49,731 nucleotides of DNA from NCBI GenBank assembly GCA_021731285.1, contig JAKFXR010000133.1:1-49731 (forward strand). The letters are read 5' to 3'. The stretch comes from Polaromonas sp. Its GTDB lineage: Bacteria; Pseudomonadota; Gammaproteobacteria; Burkholderiales; Burkholderiaceae_C. Below are positions 1-7,395 of this stretch, piece by piece. How positions within the stretch are numbered: the first letter of the stretch is position 1; each line of letters opens with the position of its first letter. Under the pieces are notes generated by a model. It searched no databases, was not told where the DNA came from, and saw only the letters and a list, made by a program, of their open reading frames with translations. The translations under genes and the position numbers were made by a program.

Positions 1-699
1 GATCCGTCTTTCGGCGGCCGACCCAAGGCCGCCGCAAGTCCCGCGCCGCTGAGCCGCAATGTCGTTATCGCGGGTCTGGTGGTGGTGTTGCATGTGGTAT
101 TTATCTGGGCGCTGCAAAGTGGCCTGCTCATGCGCGCCGCAGAAATGGTGGTCCCTGCTGAAATCCTCACGCGGTTTGTCGACTCACCCGCTCCGCAGGC
201 GCAGCCCCAGCCGCCCGCGCCCCCTGCGCCACCGGCTGCGGTAAAAAAGCCAGTGAGCAAGGCGCCAGCCCGCCCTGCACCGCAACCCCTGGCCATCACC
301 GACCCAACACCTTCGCCATCTGCGCCCGCGGGGGCAACAGCGCCGCAAGTCTCACCCGCACCCGTCGCGGCGCCGCTTGCCGCAGCACCGGCAGCGCCGC
401 CCGCCGCGGCCACCGTGCAACTGCCCTCCAGCGACGCCGACTATCTGCAAAATCCCAAACCGGCCTACCCGCCGCTGAGCCGGCGCCTCAATGAGGAAGG
501 GCGAACGCTGGTCAAGGTGCTGATTGGCGCCGACGGCCTGCCCCAGCGCGCCGAGATTGCAAAGTCAAGTGGTTACGAGCGGCTGGACCAGGCGGCGATG
601 ACAGCGGTGATGCGCTGGCGCTTTGTCCCGGGCAAACGCGGCGGCGTGCCCGAGGCGATGTGGTTCAACGTCCCCATCAACTGGGAACTCACCCGCTAA
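1..699 (+). CDS. tonB: TonB-family energy transducer, 5' end missing
   Basis: The frame is open from base 1 with no stop and no convincing start before the membrane segment, so the gene begins upstream of the window; a GTG at 79 lies inside the membrane helix and is not the likely start. A single N-terminal transmembrane helix (about bases 55-130) is followed by a long Pro/Ala-rich periplasmic linker. A TonB C-terminal domain ends the protein, with motifs PKPAYPPLSRRLNEEG, VLIGADGLPQRAEIAKSSG and AVMRWRFVP. TonB carries proton-motive-force energy from ExbB-ExbD in the inner membrane to outer-membrane receptors for iron chelates and heme. exbB and exbD follow directly, so this is one operon. 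The receptor it serves is not visible here. Confidence 0.93.
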   Translation, partial: DPSFGGRPKAAASPAPLSRNVVIAGLVVVLHVVFIWALQSGLLMRAAEMVVPAEILTRFVDSPAPQAQPQPPAPPAPPAAVKKPVSKAPARPAPQPLAITDPTPSPSAPAGATAPQVSPAPVAAPLAAAPAAPPAAATVQLPSSDADYLQNPKPAYPPLSRRLNEEGRTLVKVLIGADGLPQRAEIAKSSGYERLDQAAMTAVMRWRFVPGKRGGVPEAMWFNVPINWELTR

Positions 700-740
700 G
701 CCGGACCCCGAACATTATTGAAACTCTGGAGTACTGATTC

Positions 741-1457
741 ATGAATTCCCAATTTGGCCTTGCCAACGTCTGGAGCCAGGGCGACATCGTCACCAAGTCG
801 GTCGCGGTGCTGCTGCTGCTCATGTCGCTCGCGTCGTGGATGGTCATCATCATCAAGACGCTGGACCTCATCAAATACAAAAAGGTCGCCAGGACTGCGC
901 AGGACTTCTGGCACAGCGAAGACTTTGCCTCGGCGCTGGACAAGCTGGGCAGCGACCCGTCCAACCCTTTCCGCCAGCTGGCCATTGAAGGCCGCGAGGC
1001 TACCGCTCACCACCGCAACACCAAAGCGCACCTGCACGACACGCTGGACGTCAGCGACTGGGTGACGCGCACGCTGCGCAACTGCATTGACGAGTCCACC
1101 GCCAGGCTGCAATCAGGGCTGGCGATTCTTGCCTCGGTGGGATCGACCGCGCCCTTTGTTGGCCTGTTTGGCACGGTGTGGGGCATTTATCACGCGCTGC
1201 TGGCCATTGGCATGGCCGGCCAGGCCACCATCGACAAGGTGGCCGGCCCGATTGGTGAGGCGCTCATCATGACGGCGCTGGGCCTGGCCGTCGCCATTCC
1301 GGCCGTGCTGGGCTACAACGCGCTGGTGCGCGGCAACAAGGGCGTGCTGCAAAAGCTCAACAGCTTTGCCCACGACCTGCACGCCTACTTTGTGACCGGC
1401 GCGCGCGTGAGCAGTGCCGGCGGCCCGGCCAACGTCGTGCCCATGAAAAAAGCCTGA
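741..1457 (+). CDS. exbB: ExbB/MotA/TolQ proton-channel protein
   Basis: A 238-residue inner-membrane protein that forms the proton channel powering TonB. An N-terminal helix lies near residues 17-38 (VAVLLLLMSLASWMVIIIKT). The conserved MotA/TolQ/ExbB block is at about residues 125-200, with motifs GSTAPFVGLFGTVWGIYHA and GEALIMTALGLAVAIPAVL. The ATG at 741 is preceded by TGGAG at 727-731. It lies 41 bases after tonB and 24 before exbD, which supports ExbB rather than TolQ, because no tol/pal genes are present. Confidence 0.95.
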   Translation: MNSQFGLANVWSQGDIVTKSVAVLLLLMSLASWMVIIIKTLDLIKYKKVARTAQDFWHSEDFASALDKLGSDPSNPFRQLAIEGREATAHHRNTKAHLHDTLDVSDWVTRTLRNCIDESTARLQSGLAILASVGSTAPFVGLFGTVWGIYHALLAIGMAGQATIDKVAGPIGEALIMTALGLAVAIPAVLGYNALVRGNKGVLQKLNSFAHDLHAYFVTGARVSSAGGPANVVPMKKA

Positions 1458-1481
1458 ACCCGAAACTCAAGGAGAGACAGC

Positions 1482-1892
1482 ATGGCTTTCGGAACCCAGG
1501 ATGAGACCGACGACGTGATGAACGAAATCAACATGACGCCGCTGGTCGACGTCATGCTGGTGCTGCTCATCATTTTCATCATCACCGTGCCGGTGATGAA
1601 ACACTCGGTCAACATCGACCTGCCGCGCGCCAGCAACGAGGCGCAAAACATCAAGCCCGAGACGATACGCCTGACGGTGGACGCGCAGGGGGTGTACTAC
1701 TTCAACGAGACCAAAGTTGACGACCCCGACCTGCCCTCGCGCCTGCAGGCTGCTGCTGCACAGACTCCGCAACCCGAGCTGCACATACGCGGCGACAAGG
1801 CCGTGCGCTACGAAAAAGTGGCTCAGGCGATGGCTGCGGCCCAGCAGGCCGGCCTGCGCAAAATCGGCTTCATCACCGAGCCGGTGAACTGA
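1482..1892 (+). CDS. exbD: ExbD/TolR biopolymer transport protein
   Basis: A 136-residue single-pass inner-membrane protein. The signature NEINMTPLVDVMLVLLIIF at about residues 12-30 contains the membrane-embedded Asp that carries protons in this family. The rest is the periplasmic domain, ending in KIGFITEPVN. AAGGAGAG sits just ahead of the ATG. It completes a tonB-exbB-exbD transcription unit. Confidence 0.95.
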   Translation: MAFGTQDETDDVMNEINMTPLVDVMLVLLIIFIITVPVMKHSVNIDLPRASNEAQNIKPETIRLTVDAQGVYYFNETKVDDPDLPSRLQAAAAQTPQPELHIRGDKAVRYEKVAQAMAAAQQAGLRKIGFITEPVN

Positions 1893-1935
1893 CCAAAGCA
1901 AATCGCGATTGAGGCCTGCACCGCTGCCGGCACTG

Positions 1936-2026
1936 CTGTCATCCCGGACTCGATCCGGGATCCATGCCACATGAACCACCGCGGCTGGCCAGGCAGTATG
2001 GAATGCGGGTCAGGCCGCAATGACAG
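1936..2026. repeat. Dispersed palindromic repeat, copy 1 (family R1)
   Basis: A roughly 91-base imperfect inverted repeat. The left arm starts CTGTCATCCCGGACTCG; the right arm ends CGGGTCAGGCCGCAATGACAG. Related copies lie at 10072-10183 and 44525-44612, sharing the core GATCCGGGATCCATGCCRCATG in one orientation. No open frame and no transposase, so it resembles a miniature, non-autonomous mobile repeat. Confidence 0.75.
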
Positions 2027-2060
2027 AAACAAATTATTTCCTCGCCAAAGACGGTTTCGC

Positions 2061-2092
2061 TTGATTTTTAATTGAGAATGATTATCATTAAA
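2061..2092 (+). promoter_or_regulatory. Fur-box-containing promoter of hemP
   Basis: A -35-like TTGATT (2061-2066) and -10-like TATCAT (2083-2088) are 16 bases apart. AATGATTATCATT at 2077-2089 is a perfect palindrome about a central T. It matches the core of the Fur consensus GATAATGATAATCATTATC except at the centre. The operator covers the -10, as expected for repression by iron-loaded Fur. Confidence 0.8.
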
Positions 2093-2095
2093 CCC

Positions 2096-2311
2096 ATGTC
2101 AGCATCCTCATCACACACCATGGATTCATCCTCCAAAACCAGCACCCTGAGCCTGCCCGCCAAGCGCTCCGCGCTGCCGCACAGCGGGCCTTGCAGCGCC
2201 CTCGACAGCACCGACATCCTGCGTGGCCAGAAAACCGTGGAGATCAGTCACAACGGACTGACCTACCGCCTGCAGGCCACGCGTTTGGGCAAGTTGATCC
2301 TGACCAAGTAA
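2096..2311 (+). CDS. hemP: Hemin uptake protein HemP
   Basis: A 71-residue small protein. The family signature is in its last 35 residues: a LRGQKTVEISHNGLTYRLQ segment and the ending RLGKLILTK. The frame opens further upstream through a TTG at 2072, but that start lies inside the Fur box, so the ATG at 2096 was preferred; 2120 is another possible start. No strong ribosome-binding site precedes either. HemP/HmuP proteins are linked to heme uptake, and in some Burkholderia and rhizobia they have been reported as needed for expression of the heme-receptor genes. Its place after tonB-exbBD under a Fur operator supports an iron/heme role. Confidence 0.85.
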   Translation: MSASSSHTMDSSSKTSTLSLPAKRSALPHSGPCSALDSTDILRGQKTVEISHNGLTYRLQATRLGKLILTK

Positions 2312-2432
2312 GGGCCTGTGACTTTTCATCGTGGGGCGATCGGGGACCTGACGGGTCCCACAGATCGTTTTTTGCCAGCCAGCCACTGCCTTCGGGCCGT
2401 GCAGTAGCCAGGCTCTTTTTGCTTCACCCATG

Positions 2433-2455
2433 AAAAAAGCCGGCTGGCGCCGGCT
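2433..2455 (-). terminator. Rho-independent terminator after the GlcG/HbpS-like gene
   Basis: Read on the minus strand, a 7-bp stem AGCCGGC/GCCGGCT with a 4-base loop is followed by six T residues. It lies 72 bases beyond the stop of the minus-strand gene at 2527. Confidence 0.8.
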
Positions 2456-2463
2456 CTTGCAAG

Positions 2464-2522
2464 AAAAATCGGGCTTCTGCCCTTAAATAGCCTGCACAGT
2501 TTGCTATTATTTATATAGCAAT
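2464..2522 (-). repeat. Short hairpin repeat, copy A (family R2)
   Basis: On the minus strand it reads a TTGCTAT...ATAGCAA palindrome, then CTGTGCAGG, AAGGGCAGAAGCC and GATTTTT. The same order of blocks recurs at 4367, 10251, 22774, 37712 and 48591. It lies just past the stop of the gene at 2527. Confidence 0.75.
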
Positions 2523-2526
2523 TGGA

Positions 2527-2934
2527 CTACAGGCCAATGGCCGCCAGACCGGCCCGTGCCACCTGCGCATCTTCGGTGGATTTCACACCACTGACACCCA
2601 CTGCACCCAGGCATTGCCCATCTTTCATGATGGGCACACCGCCCTCCAGCAGACCCTTGAGGTCAGGCGCGCTCAAAAAGGAGAAGCGGCCGCCGTTGAT
2701 CATGTCTTCGTAAATCTTGGTCTCGCGCCGGCCCATGGCGGCCGTGTTGGCTTTGGCTGGCGCAATGTGGGCAGAAATGGGCGCTGCGCCGTCCAGCCGC
2801 TGCAAGTGCAGCAAATGCCCACCGTCGTCAACGATGGCAATCGTCACTGCCCAGTTGTTTTTGCCGGCTTCTGCGGCAGCAGCGGCGGCAATCGCCTGAA
2901 CGTCGGAAAACTCCAGCACGGACTTTGATTTCAT
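2527..2934 (-). CDS. GlcG/HbpS (DUF336) family protein
   Basis: A 135-residue protein that appears to be one whole GlcG/HbpS domain. Typical family blocks are AVTIAIVDDGGHLLHLQRLDG, KANTAAMGRRETK, GGVPIMKDGQCLGAVGVSG and EDAQVARAGLAAI. Members have been described as heme- or cobalamin-binding, or encoded beside glycolate oxidase genes; many have no known role. The ATG at 2934 (MKSKSVLEFSDVQ) was chosen because the 14 residues before it in the open frame do not look like family sequence. It is alone in its transcription unit, with a terminator downstream. Its specific ligand cannot be told from the sequence. Confidence 0.8.
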   Translation of the reverse strand: MKSKSVLEFSDVQAIAAAAAAEAGKNNWAVTIAIVDDGGHLLHLQRLDGAAPISAHIAPAKANTAAMGRRETKIYEDMINGGRFSFLSAPDLKGLLEGGVPIMKDGQCLGAVGVSGVKSTEDAQVARAGLAAIGL

Positions 2935-3137
2935 GATTTTTTGGAAGATGGTTGGGAAAAACGCAAGCATACGCAACTTTGCGGGCGTTTCAGGCTCTTA
3001 CAGCGTCGAGACAAAGTTTATCGGGCAAAGCAGCCCTGACAAACTGCAGGGCCGGATAGGGGCAAGGCCTTGAAAACTGTTCAGTGACCCCTAAAATAGC
3101 GGTGCCCGCATATGCAGGCCCTTTGGAGATCTTCCTC

Positions 3138-3827
3138 ATGAATGACAATGTTCAAACTCTTGACCATGGCTACCTCGCCTCAGCGGAGCAGCGTAACCGG
3201 GTCTTGCGCAACACTTACTGGCTGCTGGCGCTGAGCCTGCTGCCCACCGTGCTGGGTGCCTGGGTTGGTGTGGCCACTGGCATCACCGCATCCCTGAGCG
3301 GGGTTGTGGGTCTGGTGGTGTTCCTCGGCGGCGCTTTCGGCTTCCTGTACGCCATCGAAAAAACCAAAAACTCCGCAGCCGGTGTTCCCGTGCTGCTGGC
3401 ATTCACCTTCTTCATGGGTCTGATGCTCTCGCGCATGATCGGCATGATCCTGGGCTTCAGAAACGGCTCCGAGCTGATCATGACCGCCATGGGCGGCACG
3501 GCAGGCGTGTTTTTTGTCATGGCCACTTTGGCCAGCGTCATCAAGCGCGACATCTCGGGCATGGGCAAGTGGCTGTTTGTCGGCGCCATGGTCGTGATGG
3601 TGGGCGGCATCATCAACGTGTTTGTCGGATCCACCGCCGGCATGATGGCCCTGTCGGTCGCCGTCATAGGCATCTTCAGCGCCTACATGCTGTATGACCT
3701 CAAGCAGATCATGGACGGCGGCGAGACCAACTACATCAGCGCCACTGTCGCGCTGTACCTGGACCTGTTCAATGTGTTCCAGGCCCTGCTGGCCCTGCTG
3801 GGCATCATGGGTGGTGAACGCGATTAA
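3138..3827 (+). CDS. Bax inhibitor-1/YccA family membrane protein
   Basis: A 229-residue protein with about seven hydrophobic helices. It starts MNDNVQTLDHGYLASAEQRNRVLRNTYW and contains the family-like segments SGMGKWLFVGAMVVMVGG and LYLDLFNVFQALLALLGI near the end. The ATG at 3138 follows TTTGGAGAT (GGAG at 3125-3128); an upstream in-frame start is not supported. Bacterial members (YccA, YbhL) are inner-membrane proteins linked to FtsH substrate regulation and ion leakage. It is monocistronic, closed by a strong terminator. Confidence 0.9.
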   Translation: MNDNVQTLDHGYLASAEQRNRVLRNTYWLLALSLLPTVLGAWVGVATGITASLSGVVGLVVFLGGAFGFLYAIEKTKNSAAGVPVLLAFTFFMGLMLSRMIGMILGFRNGSELIMTAMGGTAGVFFVMATLASVIKRDISGMGKWLFVGAMVVMVGGIINVFVGSTAGMMALSVAVIGIFSAYMLYDLKQIMDGGETNYISATVALYLDLFNVFQALLALLGIMGGERD

Positions 3828-3844
3828 GCGCTTCGCGCTTTCAT

Positions 3845-3870
3845 AAAAAAGGGCCTGCGGGCCCTTTTTT
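3845..3870 (+). terminator. Terminator after the BI-1 gene
   Basis: Stem GGGCC/GGCCC with a 4-base loop, flanked by six A residues on the left and six T on the right. It can therefore act in both directions, but it follows the plus-strand gene by 17 bases. Confidence 0.85.
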
Positions 3871-3928
3871 CATGCGCGCCTCGCCCCATTCTCTGCTGGA
3901 TGAGCGTGCAGGATTCTCTAGTCAGCCA

Positions 3929-4016
3929 GGGCCGCGGATCCGGCTCTGCCGGTCCGCAGGCGCAGCGGCCCCCTTGGGGGGCAGGGAGCTACACGCAGTG
4001 AGCGACCGTGGGGGCC
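3929..4016 (-). repeat. GC-rich dispersed repeat, copy 1 (family R3), overlaps rlmD 3' end
   Basis: 88 bases that align without gaps to 32693-32780, with six differences counted by eye. It holds the palindromic block GGCCCCCTTGGGGGG. On the minus strand it supplies the last eight or so codons and the TAG stop of rlmD. A more diverged copy is at 37603-37655. Confidence 0.85.
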
Positions 4017-5482
4017 AAATCAAAAACCGCAATGCTCTCCACATGCGCGGTGTGGGGAAACATGTTGACCACGCCAGCGGCCGTGCAGGTGTAGGCACCG
4101 CTGTCCACCAGCACACCGGCATCACGCGCCAGCGTGGCCGGGTTGCAGCTGACGTAAACAATGCGCTCGGGCGGCGTCCAGTCGCCCAGCTGCAGGCTTT
4201 GCTGCTGCGCGCCGTCGTCACAGGGCACGCCGCTCACCCTTTGCTGGTGCAACGCAGCCAGCGATTTGAACAACTCAAAAGCGCCTTCACGCGGCGGATC
4301 GACCAGCCATTTGTCGGCGGCGCCGTCTTTAACCAGCAAGGCGGGCGTCATTTCAAACAGGTTGCGTGCTACAAATTTAGTAGCACACAGTCCCCGTGGT
4401 CCAAGGGCAGAAGCCTTGTTTGACTCATAATTTTCGCGGGATCGGGCCACCAGCACCTCACTGCCTTCCACGCCCAGCACCTCGCGCGCGCGCGTGGCCA
4501 GCGGCAAGGTGAAGTTGCCCAGGCCGCAAAACCAGTCGATGACCCGCTCATGCGGCTGCACATCCAGCATGCGCAGCGCACGCGAGACCAGCACCTGGTT
4601 GATGTGCGGGTTGACCTGGGTGAAGTCGGTCGGCTTGAAAGGCATGAGCACGCCAAACTCTGGCAGGGCATAGCTCAGGGTCTGGACCTGGGCGTCAAGC
4701 AATTCGACTGTTTCCAGCCCTCCCGGTTGCAGCCACCACTGCAGACCAGGATGCGCTTTGGCAAAAGCCCGCAGCCGGTCCACGTCGCCAGCACTGAGCG
4801 GCTCCATGTGACGCAGCACCAAAGCCGTCACCTCGTCGCCGCAGGCCAGTTCAATCTGCGGCACGGTTTCCTTGGCATCCATGCTGGCAATCAAGGCGCG
4901 CAGCGGCAGCAGCAAGTCGCTCACGTGTTTGGGCAACACATGGCATTCGCGGATGTCGGCGACGTAGCCGCTTTTACGCTCATGAAAACCCACAAGCACC
5001 TCGCCCTTCTTGCGCACAAAACGCACCGACAGGCGGGCACGGTAGCGGTAGCCCCAGGCCGGGCCCTCAATCGGGCGCAGCAGGTTGGCCGCCTTGACCT
5101 TGCCGATGTGCCAGAGGTTGTCTTCCAGCACACGCTGTTTGACGGCGACCTGCGCGCCCACATGCAGGTGTTGCATCTTGCAACCGCCACAGGCTTCGGT
5201 GTGCAGCCCGAAATGCGGGCATTGCGGCCGCACGCGCTGCGAGGACTCGCGCAGCACCGACATCATCATGGCTTTCTCGAAACTGGGCTTCTTGCGGTAG
5301 ACGTTGGCAATCACCGTCTCAAACGGCAAGGCGCCTTCAATGAACACCACCTTGCCGTCGTCGCGGTGGGCAATGCCCTGGGCTTCGATGTCGAGCGACT
5401 CGACAGTCAGCACATCGGGCGGGTAGTCGGCATGTGGCGCGGGGGCTGCGCTTCGCGGTTTGTTGTGTTTGCTTCTGGACAT
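3989..5482 (-). CDS. rlmD: 23S rRNA (uracil-1939-C5)-methyltransferase RlmD
   Basis: A 497-residue SAM-dependent RNA methyltransferase. A basic N-terminus and TRAM-like domain ([22 protein letters not shown], about residues 25-70) come first. Next is the iron-sulfur motif [14 protein letters not shown] at about residue 88; the family's fourth Cys is probably in REVLP-like [10 protein letters not shown] at about residue 180. The methyltransferase domain has [28 protein letters not shown] and the catalytic [12 protein letters not shown]. Two repeats enter this gene: an R2 element lies in frame at about residues 354-372 (codons for [17 protein letters not shown]), and an R3 element encodes the tail APTVAHCV and the stop. 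Neither interrupts the recognised motifs. Confidence 0.93.
   Translation of the reverse strand: MSRSKHNKPRSAAPAPHADYPPDVLTVESLDIEAQGIAHRDDGKVVFIEGALPFETVIANVYRKKPSFEKAMMMSVLRESSQRVRPQCPHFGLHTEACGGCKMQHLHVGAQVAVKQRVLEDNLWHIGKVKAANLLRPIEGPAWGYRYRARLSVRFVRKKGEVLVGFHERKSGYVADIRECHVLPKHVSDLLLPLRALIASMDAKETVPQIELACGDEVTALVLRHMEPLSAGDVDRLRAFAKAHPGLQWWLQPGGLETVELLDAQVQTLSYALPEFGVLMPFKPTDFTQVNPHINQVLVSRALRMLDVQPHERVIDWFCGLGNFTLPLATRAREVLGVEGSEVLVARSRENYESNKASALGPRGLCATKFVARNLFEMTPALLVKDGAADKWLVDPPREGAFELFKSLAALHQQRVSGVPCDDGAQQQSLQLGDWTPPERIVYVSCNPATLARDAGVLVDSGAYTCTAAGVVNMFPHTAHVESIAVFDLAPTVAHCV
4367..4421 (+). repeat. Short hairpin repeat, copy B (R2), inside rlmD
   Basis: TGCTAC...AGTAGCA palindrome, then CACAGTCCCC and AAGGGCAGAAGCCTTGTTT. 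The order of blocks matches the other R2 copies. It is read through in frame by rlmD on the opposite strand, between the SAM-binding motif and the catalytic part. Confidence 0.75.
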
Positions 5483-5524
5483 CCCTCATTGTCTCAGGCC
5501 GCACTGTCGCGGCAGGTCCCCAGC

Positions 5525-6310
5525 TCAGCCCCAGGCCTTGAGGTATTCGTCCCAATGGGCCTCGCCGGGCGCCAGATTGCCCAGCGTCTGCTTGACCAGT
5601 GCGATCTCCTGCTCGTACTCGGCCTCCAGCAAACCGCCGCGCATCTGCTGAAAACGGCAGTACAGCAGGTAGGTGTTCATGACGTCGGTTTCGCAATAAC
5701 GGCGTATTTCGTCGGTCTTGCCAGCCAGATAGGCCGGGTACACGGCCGAGCCGTCCATGCCCAGCTTGCCGGGAAAGCCGCAGAGCTTGGCCATGGCATC
5801 CAGCGGCGCATTGTTCTTGGGCTGGTACATGGCCAGCAGGTCCATCAAGTCGAGATGGCGCATGTGGTAGCGGCCGATGTAGTTGCTGAACTTCCAGTCG
5901 CGGTCGGTCTCGCCCACCTCCCAGTACTGGCTGGCCGTCACGCCGTGCTTGAGACCGCGGTAGTGCAGGACAGGCAGGTCAAAACCGCCGCCATTCCAGC
6001 TGACCAGTTGCGGTACGTGTTTTTCGATGCTGTTGAAAAAAGTCTGGATGACCTTGCCCTCAGACGCGCCATCCTTGTCAACAAAGGAATGAATGCGCAG
6101 CCCCTCGGCATTGCGAAACACGCAGCTGATGACCAGGATACGCTGCAGGTGCAGCGGCATGAAGTCGCTCTGGCCCTTGGCCTGCCGCTCGGCCACATAG
6201 CCGGCATAGACATCCGCATCACTTTTGTCGGCACTCTCGCCACGCAGGGCGCGCAGGCCTGCCACATCAGGAATGGACTCAATGTCAAATACCAGTACGG
6301 GCCAGGCCAT
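5525..6310 (-). CDS. Predicted 3'-5' exonuclease, PolB-like DEDD family
   Basis: A 261-residue protein resembling the stand-alone exonuclease domain of family B polymerases. Motif I is FDIESIPD (Asp9, Glu11). A second acidic block is SWNGGGFDLPVLHYRG at about residues 103-118. The last, RRYCETDVMNTYLLYC, gives the Tyr-x3-Asp of DEDDy enzymes. The expected activity is 3'-5' trimming of single-stranded DNA or RNA; the cellular role is unknown. The gene lies between rlmD (42 bases downstream) and the nlpD terminator, so it should have its own promoter in 6311-6345 and may be co-transcribed with rlmD. Confidence 0.85.
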   Translation of the reverse strand: MAWPVLVFDIESIPDVAGLRALRGESADKSDADVYAGYVAERQAKGQSDFMPLHLQRILVISCVFRNAEGLRIHSFVDKDGASEGKVIQTFFNSIEKHVPQLVSWNGGGFDLPVLHYRGLKHGVTASQYWEVGETDRDWKFSNYIGRYHMRHLDLMDLLAMYQPKNNAPLDAMAKLCGFPGKLGMDGSAVYPAYLAGKTDEIRRYCETDVMNTYLLYCRFQQMRGGLLEAEYEQEIALVKQTLGNLAPGEAHWDEYLKAWG

Positions 6311-6345
6311 GGGTCAGACTTTCATCAAGGATCAAGGGCAGGAAT

Positions 6346-6376
6346 AAAAAAGGGAGCCGCGCAATGCAGGGCTCCC
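6346..6376 (-). terminator. Terminator of the surE-pcm-nlpD operon
   Basis: Minus-strand stem GGGAGCC/GGCTCCC (7 bp, 11-base loop) followed by six T. It lies 26 bases past the nlpD stop and separates the operon from the exonuclease gene. Confidence 0.85.
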
Positions 6377-6402
6377 TGTGTCCACCCAGGATTTACGCCT
6401 GC

Positions 6403-7329
6403 TTATTTGGCAGGCAAATATCTCGCGGGGTCCACCGGCTTGCCCTGACGGCGAATCTCGAAATGCAGCTTCACGCGGTCGGCGTCGGTGCTGCCCATCT
6501 CGGCGATTTTCTGGCCCTTGCGCACCGACTGGTCTTCCTTGACGAGCAGGGACTGGTTGTGCGCATAAGCGGTCAAAAAGGTGTTGTTGTGCTTGAGGAT
6601 GACCAGGTTGCCATACCCACGCAGGCCTGCGCCGGCATACACCACGCGGCCGTCGGCAGAAGCAATGACAGCGTCACCGGCTTTGCCGGCAATGTCCATG
6701 CCCTTGTTCTTGGCTTCATCAAAGCCTGCCAGCACCGTGCTGGAGCCCTGCACAGGCCAGATCCAGGCGATGTCTTCCTCACCGGCGCTGGACGCTGGTG
6801 AAGGTGCAGCGGCGGGCCGCGCGGCAGCACTTGCAGACGAAGCTGGTGCGCTGCTGGCCGCAGCCGGGCTGGCAGCCGTGGCGCCACCTGAAGTGACCGG
6901 CCTGACCACCACACCGGCGACCTCGACCGGCGGAACCACGCGCAGCACCTGACCGACTTCGATCAGGTTCATGTTTTCCAGGTTGTTCCAGCGGCCGATG
7001 TCACGGTAGTTCTGGCCGCTGTCCAGACCAATGCGGATCAGGGTGTCGCCGGGCTTGACGGTGTAATAGCCGGGCTTGCCGGCGTTCTCTGCACCGGGCA
7101 GGACTTTGGCGGGATCCACCAGCACAGACCCGGGACGCGAAGCGCTGGTGCCCCGGTCTTCCACCGGGGCGCGGCCCAGGCCCTGGCTGGCGCAGCCGGA
7201 AATCAGCACGACGGTGGCAAGGACGAGGCTGGCGGAAAAAACCCTGGACCCTGCCCGCTTCGGAGACAGGCTGGCCCCCTTTTCGATGGAGGCAGACGCT
7301 GCCGTGAGAGACCCTGCTTTTTCATTCAT
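6403..7329 (-). CDS. nlpD: NlpD-like LysM/M23 murein lipoprotein
   Basis: A 308-residue lipoprotein. A signal peptide ends in the lipobox LISGC, about 44 residues in. A LysM peptidoglycan-binding domain follows (YYTVKPGDTLIRIGLDSGQNY ... EVGQVLRVVPP). Next are an Ala/Ser/Pro-rich linker and a C-terminal M23 fold (GMDIAGKAGDAVIASADGRVVYAG, TAYAHNQSLL, KLHFEIRRQGKPVDP). The first zinc-ligand motif HxxxD has lost its His (NKGMD), so it is probably an inactive endopeptidase acting as an amidase activator, as E. coli NlpD does. The ATG at 7329 follows AAAAGG; an upstream ATG at 7359 is an alternative. It is the third gene of surE-pcm-nlpD. Confidence 0.9.
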   Translation of the reverse strand: MNEKAGSLTAASASIEKGASLSPKRAGSRVFSASLVLATVVLISGCASQGLGRAPVEDRGTSASRPGSVLVDPAKVLPGAENAGKPGYYTVKPGDTLIRIGLDSGQNYRDIGRWNNLENMNLIEVGQVLRVVPPVEVAGVVVRPVTSGGATAASPAAASSAPASSASAAARPAAAPSPASSAGEEDIAWIWPVQGSSTVLAGFDEAKNKGMDIAGKAGDAVIASADGRVVYAGAGLRGYGNLVILKHNNTFLTAYAHNQSLLVKEDQSVRKGQKIAEMGSTDADRVKLHFEIRRQGKPVDPARYLPAK

Positions 7330-7395
7330 TGCTGTGTTTACCTTTTGCAATTGCTGCATGTCACTTGTGAGCAGAAGCGGCCCCCTGGCCTTCTC

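Noticed and set aside
4550..6448. A 632-codon plus-strand open frame across rlmD and the exonuclease gene
   Set aside because: It is antisense to two genes with clear catalytic motifs, spans the gap between them, and its translation is His/Gln/Arg-rich low-complexity sequence typical of GC-rich antisense frames.
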